Shown: piece after piece, positions 5,546 through 10,369 of the stretch | How positions within the stretch are numbered: the stretch's first letter is position 1 | Layout: each line of letters opens with the position of its first letter | DNA from: Lachnospiraceae bacterium UBA3386 | Lineage (GTDB): Bacteria; Bacillota; Clostridia; Lachnospirales; Lachnospiraceae | Direction of reading: 5' to 3' | Length of the DNA stretch: 10,369 nt | Assembly: GCA_002358875.1 (NCBI GenBank) | Contig: DEPS01000042.1 | Span: forward strand, 1-10,369 | Notes under the pieces: model-generated | Databases searched by the model: none | Seen by the model: only the letters and a program-made list of their open reading frames with translations | What the model was told of the DNA's origin: nothing | Translations under genes and position numbers: made by a program

Positions 5546-8467
5546 ATGTTGGATATCAGAACAGGTCTTCCGAAAGGAACCGTATTGCGTTTTCAGGGAT
5601 TGTCCTGTGAACTGGGAAAAGAGATTGGCCGTGGATCCAATGCTCTGGTTTACGAAGGAAGCTATCAGGATGCTCTGGAAAAGGACAGGTTCCACCATGT
5701 TCTGGTAAAGGAGCTTTTTCCTTTAGACGGGCAGGGAAAGATTTTTCGCAAAGAAGATGGTTCCATCTGCGTGGAACCCGGGGCGGAAGCGGTTTTTCAA
5801 ATGAACTATGAAAGCTTTGAGGCCGGAAACAGGGCGCATCTGTCTCTTTTGGAAAAAAATCCCGATCAGATCGGAGCAAACCTTAACACTTATGAGTTTA
5901 ACGGAACCCTTTATTCCGTGCTTGGTGTAAGCGGCGGAAATACCCTGGCCGCAGCACAGAGGATGCCCGCCCGCTCCCTGCGCGTTTGCGCGGCGAGGCT
6001 TTTGGCCATCCTGGACGCATTGGAGATCTTCCATGACAGATGGCTGGTCCATCTGGACATCGCGCCGGACAATATTCTCCTGTTGGGAAAAGGAAACAGA
6101 GAGAGGGCGCTTCTGATCGATTTCAACAGCATTATGGATATCGAACCCGGCAGAAGAAATGAGCCTGCGGTCCTCAGCATCAAACAGGGCTATACCGCGC
6201 CGGAGGTGCGCAAGGGAAAGTTCCACGAGATCGGCTTCCCTGCGGACATGTATTCCGTCACAGCAGTCTTTTACAGGATGCTCACAGGTAACGCCCTGAC
6301 CAGCTTCCAGACGACCCGTGCCCTGCCTCCGGACGTTTCCGACTGCCCCTGCATAAAGGATGAACCGGAAACGGTAAAAGCATGGGTTCAGGAGATCCTA
6401 AGGCGCGGACTGCATATACTCCCCTCGCGAAGGTACCTATGCACTGCACTCATGCGCCGCGATATAGAGGAGCTGATCGACCGCATCGACGGGATCGGCA
6501 TCACTCACTGGGCCTTGTGGGAAGCCGGCCACAGGCAGATAGAACGGATGGTGAGGGAGAATCCTTCCCTGTCCTTCATCCGTGATCCTGCAGCCCTCTT
6601 CCCCGCCATGGTAACGGACAACAAGGGCGTTTTCCCCGCAGAGGAGAAGCTCCTTAAAAATGCTGAAAGCTGCCTGCTTCTTGGAGGCGGCGGCATGGGA
6701 AAAACCACATCTTTGCTGCATATCGCATTTTCCCGGAGAAAGCGCTATTCGCCTGACAGCCCGGCAATCCTGTATCTGTCCCTTTACGGATGGCAGGCCG
6801 GAAACAGCTCCTATATCATGAACAGCATCCTGGACTGCCTTCATTACCGCCCCCAGACACACACCTACGAAGACGCGCGAAAAGCCCTTAAGGAACTGCT
6901 TGACCAATCGTCCGGAATAACAGGAAAGGAAAAACCGCTTTTACTCCTCCTTCTGGACGGCTTAAACGAAGTAGCGGACGACCCCGAACTGCTTCTGGAG
7001 GAAATAAACCGTCTTTCCTCTTTAAACGGCATAAAACTTGTCGTAGCGGGACGGACCGATGAGGAAGCCCTCCCCTTTCCAAGGCTTTGTATGACGGAAC
7101 TCACACAAAAAGCCGTCGAGGGTGCGCTGTCCAAAGAGGGAATACTGCTCCCGGAGTCCCCTGAAATGCAAAAGCTCCTGCGTACGCCCATGATGCTTTC
7201 CATGTACATCCAGTCGGGCCGGATGGAAAAGAGGCAGGTCAGGGCGGGATCGTCTGACGAACTTTTGAAGAACTTTCTTTCTGCCCTGGAGGAGAAAGCT
7301 GTCCGCGACCTCTCCGGGCAGACGGACAGGCGCTGGCAGATCGATGCCGCGATGTATCTGGCGCTTCCATCCATAGCCTCCCAGATCAACAGAAAAAAAT
7401 GCGGATTAAAAGACAGCGAGCTTCTCCCCGTAGTGGAAAAATGCTACCGCCTGCTGAACGGGCCGCTGTCCAGACGGTTTTTCCCCCAATGGATCGGGCG
7501 CGTGGCGGCGATCCGGGGAGGCGCAAAAAACGCTGAGGAGTGGTACGGCCAGACTGTTCACGACATCCTGTGGAAACAGCTTGGGCTGATCGTGCGGGAC
7601 GGGCAGGGCAGATATACTGTTTCGCACCAGGTGATCGAAGAGTATCTGCTGAAGCTGGATTCCGAAAACAAAAAGAGGATTTTCAGTTTCCACCGGCTCC
7701 GTATTTTACTGTTCTGCATAGGCGTCCTGATCGTGTCGGCTTCTTCGTTTGCAGTGTACAAGTCATACATTGCTCCGCCGCCTTATGATGAGGCTGATGC
7801 GGAGGACATAATGGCCAGGGCGCAATCCGCCTATGTCCGCATGGGAAAACAGTACGAACAGCTCGCCAATCTGAATGAATGCGCCATGAATGATCCGGAA
7901 GGCTTTGATGTGAGGCTTGGATATTATAAAAACAGGACGCCGGAGGGGAAAATGGATTTGGAAAACTCTCTTGACGCTCTGTCAACCATGCTGGAAACTG
8001 GGGAGGTGATGCCATGGTCGAATAAACCAATGGATGGAGAAGCGTGCAGGAAGCTTTTGGAGCTTCCTGACAGCAGAATTGAAGAATACAATCTGTTTGT
8101 GTCCGTATTGGAATTTGTCATGTTGGATGAGACGGCGCACGAGAAATATGGCGGAACATATCCTGCGATTCTTAAAGAGCTTCTCGTGACAGATGCAAAA
8201 ATTTCCGCAAAGCTCTATCATATTGTCTGCCTGCCCCATAGGACAGGTAAATATGCAGACTATTCGCCAAATGCCGTTTCCTACAGGAACCTGCAGTCTA
8301 CCGTGACGAGTCAAAATGAATTCTTGAAGGCAGAAGACATGAGTGAAAGTACGGCTGAATCCAGGCAGGCTTTAAATGACCTGGAAGAGATACGGGATAA
8401 ACAGTTTGGAATGATATTAAACTGCGGAGCCGTTGACGCCTATAATGAGACACTGAAAACAGAGTGA
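5546..8467 (+). CDS. Ser/Thr protein kinase fused to a NACHT (STAND) NTPase, with one membrane segment and an outside domain
   Basis: A 973-residue membrane signalling protein. Residues 16-310 are a eukaryotic-type kinase: glycine loop GRGSNALVY (28-36), ATP lysine K55, catalytic loop HLDIAPDN (169-176; D171, N176), metal-binding DFN (192-194), APE (218-220) and DMYS (234-237). Residues 370-705 are a NACHT module: Walker A GGGGMGKT (380-387), Walker B LLLLDGLNE (467-475), a sensor-like VVAGRT (499-504), TPMMLSMY (547-554) and the winged-helix-end signature SHQVIEEY (693-700). A basic flank (709-719) precedes a membrane helix (about 718-737), so the positive-inside rule puts residues 740-973 outside the cell. 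That C-terminal domain is unrecognised and looks helical. Two departures in the kinase are Ala173 where Lys is usual, and DFN for DFG; the core Asp and Asn residues remain. The ribosome site (AGG at 5535-5537) is weak, suggesting expression coupled to the upstream gene. Confidence 0.93.
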   Translation: MLDIRTGLPKGTVLRFQGLSCELGKEIGRGSNALVYEGSYQDALEKDRFHHVLVKELFPLDGQGKIFRKEDGSICVEPGAEAVFQMNYESFEAGNRAHLSLLEKNPDQIGANLNTYEFNGTLYSVLGVSGGNTLAAAQRMPARSLRVCAARLLAILDALEIFHDRWLVHLDIAPDNILLLGKGNRERALLIDFNSIMDIEPGRRNEPAVLSIKQGYTAPEVRKGKFHEIGFPADMYSVTAVFYRMLTGNALTSFQTTRALPPDVSDCPCIKDEPETVKAWVQEILRRGLHILPSRRYLCTALMRRDIEELIDRIDGIGITHWALWEAGHRQIERMVRENPSLSFIRDPAALFPAMVTDNKGVFPAEEKLLKNAESCLLLGGGGMGKTTSLLHIAFSRRKRYSPDSPAILYLSLYGWQAGNSSYIMNSILDCLHYRPQTHTYEDARKALKELLDQSSGITGKEKPLLLLLLDGLNEVADDPELLLEEINRLSSLNGIKLVVAGRTDEEALPFPRLCMTELTQKAVEGALSKEGILLPESPEMQKLLRTPMMLSMYIQSGRMEKRQVRAGSSDELLKNFLSALEEKAVRDLSGQTDRRWQIDAAMYLALPSIASQINRKKCGLKDSELLPVVEKCYRLLNGPLSRRFFPQWIGRVAAIRGGAKNAEEWYGQTVHDILWKQLGLIVRDGQGRYTVSHQVIEEYLLKLDSENKKRIFSFHRLRILLFCIGVLIVSASSFAVYKSYIAPPPYDEADAEDIMARAQSAYVRMGKQYEQLANLNECAMNDPEGFDVRLGYYKNRTPEGKMDLENSLDALSTMLETGEVMPWSNKPMDGEACRKLLELPDSRIEEYNLFVSVLEFVMLDETAHEKYGGTYPAILKELLVTDAKISAKLYHIVCLPHRTGKYADYSPNAVSYRNLQSTVTSQNEFLKAEDMSESTAESRQALNDLEEIRDKQFGMILNCGAVDAYNETLKTE

Positions 8468-8484
8468 TCTGCCAGCTCCGCAGA

Positions 8485-8499
8485 CAGGCTTCGCGCCTG
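8485..8499 (+). other. Short intergenic hairpin after the kinase-NACHT gene
   Basis: CAGGC (8485-8489) pairs with GCCTG (8495-8499) around TTCGC, 17 bases after the stop codon. There is no T tract, so it is not a standard terminator. It could slow polymerase or protect the 3' end of the upstream message and so lower expression of the last gene relative to the first two. Confidence 0.3.
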
Positions 8500-8543
8500 A
8501 CAGTGGGCCGGGTTGCCAACAGCAATTCCATCTTTCAGTAAAT

Positions 8544-8549
8544 TATAAT
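8544..8549 (+). promoter_or_regulatory. Possible internal -10 element for the third gene
   Basis: A perfect TATAAT lies 66 bases before the start at 8616. The -35 position at 16-18 bases spacing (about 8520-8527) does not resemble TTGACA, and TTGCCA (8513-8518) is 25 bases away, which is too far. A TTGACA word at 8553-8558 has no -10 at proper spacing. Independent transcription of the third gene is possible but only half supported. Confidence 0.3.
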
Positions 8550-8602
8550 TACTTGACAGTGCCTGCGCATAGAGTCGGGATGAAAACCTGTTTAGTAATG
8601 AT

Positions 8603-8609
8603 AAGGAGG
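8603..8609 (+). promoter_or_regulatory. Ribosome binding site that fixes the start of the third gene
   Basis: AAGGAGG lies six bases before the ATG at 8616. Starting there puts a clean signal peptide at the N-terminus. The reading frame also has an ATG at 8580 and can be extended back to a TTG at 8553, but those starts lack a good ribosome site and would put 12-21 polar and basic residues before the signal peptide. Confidence 0.85.
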
Positions 8610-8615
8610 AAATTT

Positions 8616-9863
8616 ATGAAAACACTGAAACAATTAGTTCTTACGTTGTTCATGGCAGCTGTATTTCTGTCATTTTGTAAGCCCGAGTATGCTGCAGCTT
8701 CAGAGTCTGCTTCCCAAACTGCAAAAGAGGGGTCTTCGTCGGAATCGATTTCAACATCTTTTTTGAAAGAGGACTCAGCCAAAGCCAGAATGACCAACGA
8801 CCTTGCCGGTTATATCTGCGTGAGCGAGACTATGTATGTTGATATCTTATGGGCGTTGGATTACTTCGAAAAGTTTGATGGCGAAAAAAGCTGGGATAAC
8901 CTGCAGTTTGCAAGGGCTGCCCTTTCCATTGCGAGGCGCAAAATCGAAGCACTCCAGTTTCCTGATCAGAAAATGTCTTATGCAGACCATAAGGAACTGA
9001 AAAAACTTGGAGCCGACATGAGCTTTTTGGAAGTCGCGGAGGATGCCTTTGAGGGGGAGCGGATCACATTTAAGAATACCTGCGTCAATTTGAATTACGG
9101 TATTATGGAAGACGTTTTCCTTGAAGATGACTGGAAAATCTGCAAAAAGCATGCAGGCATGATAAGGAAGATCATTGACAATGATCTCCAGTATCTTGCA
9201 AACACGGCGGACTGGGTGTTGGCCAGCCTGAATGATGAGGCGTTTAACAGGAAATTCTACGCCGTTATGGAAAACAACTGCCCGATGACCCGCGCCAGGC
9301 AGGCATCGGTCCTGGATACGCCTGAAAAGATAGAGGAGAAAACAAACATTCTGCTGGACACAATACAGAAAACGAATCATGAAGAAGATGAGATTATTGG
9401 AGCACATAGGAACAGAAAGAATGTAATGGAGGAACTTCTCAAGCAGGATAATTATACCGCGATCGGAGAGAATCTGACGGAAATCTCTGGTATGCCGCAT
9501 GTACTCTCTTATCCTACATGGTACGACATTCAGAATATTCATTATTACTGGAAGGAAAACGGGGAGGTTTCCCCGATGCCCGATCCAGGCACAGTCCTGA
9601 AAAGGATTCCGGACGGCTGCATGATCACGATAAACAATGTCGCAAAAACAGACGTGCTGGACTATCAGGGAGAGCTTGAGGAAGCCGGACTTTCGTGCTC
9701 CGGCAGCACGGATGATAACGGAGAGCTTTTCATCTTATATGAATATGACGAAAGCACGTTTGCCATCAAATGGGAGAACAATGCTGTCACTATTCTAATG
9801 ACAGAAAAACCGTTCTGTTTTGTCCCGAATTGGTATCTTCCGGCAAAGAAAGCGGTAAAATAG
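8616..9863 (+). CDS. Exported 415-residue protein of unknown function, third gene of the operon
   Basis: Residues 1-28 form a signal peptide: a short Lys-containing start, the hydrophobic core LVLTLFMAAVFLSF and a likely cut after AAA (26-28). Cys21 follows LSF, which is not a lipobox, so the mature protein should be free or bound outside the membrane. Residues 29-55 are a Ser/Thr/Glu-rich linker and 56-290 look mostly helical. From about 320 (MPDPGTVLKR) the pattern changes to a small alpha/beta domain: strand MITINNV (336-342), helix YQGELEEAGL (350-359), then strands ELFILYEYD (370-378), TFAIKWE (381-387) and VTILM (391-395). This recalls small C-terminal domains of Clostridial lipoproteins and exported proteins (DUF6591-like, from memory, uncertain). 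The ending ILMTEKPFCFVPNWYLP is duplicated in a remnant downstream. As last gene of the unit, it may act with the outside domain of the kinase-NACHT protein. Confidence 0.88.
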   Translation: MKTLKQLVLTLFMAAVFLSFCKPEYAAASESASQTAKEGSSSESISTSFLKEDSAKARMTNDLAGYICVSETMYVDILWALDYFEKFDGEKSWDNLQFARAALSIARRKIEALQFPDQKMSYADHKELKKLGADMSFLEVAEDAFEGERITFKNTCVNLNYGIMEDVFLEDDWKICKKHAGMIRKIIDNDLQYLANTADWVLASLNDEAFNRKFYAVMENNCPMTRARQASVLDTPEKIEEKTNILLDTIQKTNHEEDEIIGAHRNRKNVMEELLKQDNYTAIGENLTEISGMPHVLSYPTWYDIQNIHYYWKENGEVSPMPDPGTVLKRIPDGCMITINNVAKTDVLDYQGELEEAGLSCSGSTDDNGELFILYEYDESTFAIKWENNAVTILMTEKPFCFVPNWYLPAKKAVK

Positions 9864-9865
9864 TG

Positions 9866-10017
9866 TATGGAAGTATTCCAGGTAAATGGTTTTCCGCATC
9901 CGATAGTATTCTCCTTGAAAAACAAGGATAACCCTATGCAGAATACTATGTAATTCGAAAAAACCTGGTAAATACCTATAGGATGCATAGGGATTTTGAA
10001 TAGATACTGCTTCCATA
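9866..10017. repeat. Decayed 150-bp foldback structure between the third gene and the paralogue remnant
   Basis: Four pairs of segments nest in the correct order: TATGGAAG (9866-9873) with CTTCCATA (10010-10017); CCAGG (9878-9882) with CCTGG (9964-9968); ATAGTATTC (9903-9911) with GAATACTAT (9941-9949); TCCTTG (9912-9917) with CAAGGA (9923-9928) around AAAAA. The right half is longer and has its own inverted repeat, CCCTATGCA (9932-9940) with TGCATAGGG (9984-9992), that could compete. No open frame is seen. It could be a worn miniature mobile element or a structured 3' RNA segment. Confidence 0.5.
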
Positions 10018-10074
10018 TTGATGACGGAAAACCCGGTTTGTTTTGTACCCAGGTGGTACCTGCCTGTTGAATAA
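10012..10074 (+). pseudogene. C-terminal remnant of a second copy of the exported protein gene
   Basis: Read in frame, 10015-10071 gives IL followed by MTENPVCFVPRWYLPVE and a TAA stop. The intact neighbour ends ILMTEKPFCFVPNWYLP before its own tail. Of 19 aligned residues 14 are identical, and 8 of those 14 use a different synonymous codon. That pattern means both copies evolved as coding sequence before one was lost. Upstream the frame is closed by a TGA at 9997-9999 and there is no ribosome site, so nothing complete is made. It sits just before the terminator, where the end of a gene would be expected. Confidence 0.75.
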
Positions 10075-10088
10075 TGCTTGCAATAGTG

Positions 10089-10117
10089 ACCCCCGGGATC
10101 AGATCCCGGGGGTTTTT
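10089..10117 (+). terminator. Strong intrinsic terminator of the operon
   Basis: ACCCCCGGGAT (10089-10099) and ATCCCGGGGGT (10103-10113) are perfectly complementary around a CAG loop, and the run of T continues to 10117. It lies 15 bases after the stop of the paralogue remnant and about 225 bases after the stop of the intact third gene. It was therefore probably the terminator of the lost paralogue and now serves the whole unit. Confidence 0.92.
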
Positions 10118-10254
10118 ATTATCGCAGGGCCGCCGCAAGGATTTTTTTCATCTGATGGCGAACAGCTTCCCTCGGGGGCAGAGGGCAGCAGGGCTGCATC
10201 TACCCTACTGTGGGCATCCTGTCTGAAGGGGTGTACTAACAAATCTTTGGTATT

Positions 10255-10285
10255 TTCTGCGGCCCGCATAGAATGAGCCGCAGAA
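10255..10285. other. Nine-base-pair hairpin near the end of the right-edge gene
   Basis: TTCTGCGGC (10255-10263) pairs with GCCGCAGAA (10277-10285) around a 13-base loop. It follows the minus-strand stop at 10292-10294 by about seven bases, the normal place for a terminator, but the minus-strand continuation lacks a T run. It may be a weak or factor-dependent terminator, or an mRNA end stabiliser. The remaining bases of 10118-10291 show no gene that I can support. Confidence 0.4.
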
Positions 10286-10291
10286 TCGAAA

Positions 10292-10369
10292 TTATTGTTG
10301 AGGTTTTGGGTAGCAGTATTGCTGCATAAGTGCCTCTACTTCATTCCATTTGTTGGATTCATATTTTGC
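10292..10369 (-). CDS. C-terminal end of a gene that runs off the right edge
   Basis: On the minus strand an open frame enters from the right edge and ends at a TAA (10294-10292). The 25 visible residues include WNEVEALMQQYCYPKPQQ, a plausible soluble-protein ending with normal codon use and aromatic content. A hairpin follows the stop. The gene would converge with the kinase-NACHT operon. The product cannot be identified from this piece, and a chance frame of this length is possible. Confidence 0.45.
   Translation of the reverse strand, partial: AKYESNKWNEVEALMQQYCYPKPQQ

Noticed and set aside
8553..8558. TTGACA taken as a -35 box for the third gene
   Set aside because: At 17 bases spacing the sequence is CGGGAT, and no -10-like word occurs at 16-18 bases.
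8847..9542. Minus-strand open frame of 231 codons
   Set aside because: It is opposite the exported protein gene, which has a signal peptide, a strong ribosome site and a paralogue remnant showing coding selection. The minus product is Cys/His/Phe-rich, as expected of an antisense frame.
10121..10200. Minus-strand frame ending KKILAAALR as a small gene
   Set aside because: It is only about 24 codons between stops, with no convincing start or ribosome site, and its Ala/Arg content follows from the local G+C.
10043..10276. Plus-strand open frame of 77 codons
   Set aside because: It would read through the paralogue remnant in another frame and across the strong terminator at 10089-10117, and it has no ribosome site.

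Overview
The window looks like a chromosomal segment from an anaerobic Firmicute, most likely a Lachnospiraceae-type Clostridium. The reasons are AGGAGG-type ribosome sites, sigma-A-like promoters, mid-range G+C, a large secreted beta-helix/Ig-like surface protein, and a eukaryotic-type Ser/Thr kinase fused to a STAND NTPase. I see no rRNA, tRNA, CRISPR array, transposase, integrase or phage gene.

Layout. At the left edge (1-26) is a terminator hairpin with a T tract, for a plus-strand gene that lies outside the window. A 1218-residue exported protein (52-3708, minus) has two tandem beta-helix-like modules followed by Ig/Fn3-like domains. A 295-bp divergent intergenic region (3709-4003) carries a near-consensus plus-strand promoter, a weaker minus-strand promoter candidate and three exact copies of a GGTTTTTTTA box. 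To its right is a plus-strand three-gene unit: an unrecognised 493-residue cytosolic protein (4004-5485), a 973-residue kinase-NACHT protein with one membrane segment and an outside domain (5546-8467), and a 415-residue exported protein (8616-9863). After these come a decayed foldback structure (9866-10017), the last codons of a lost paralogue of the exported protein (10012-10074) and a strong intrinsic terminator (10089-10117). The last 250 bases hold a hairpin and the C-terminal end of a minus-strand gene that runs off the right edge.

How the genes may work together. The three plus-strand genes fit a signalling or conflict module that spans the envelope. The exported protein and the outside domain of the kinase-NACHT protein could form the sensing side. 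The NACHT domain would switch or oligomerise on NTP binding, the N-terminal kinase would be the output, and the 493-residue protein would be its substrate or regulator. This is inferred from architecture and gene order. I recognise the kinase and NACHT parts with confidence, but not the first and third proteins. The surface protein to the left is divergently transcribed and may share control elements with the module.
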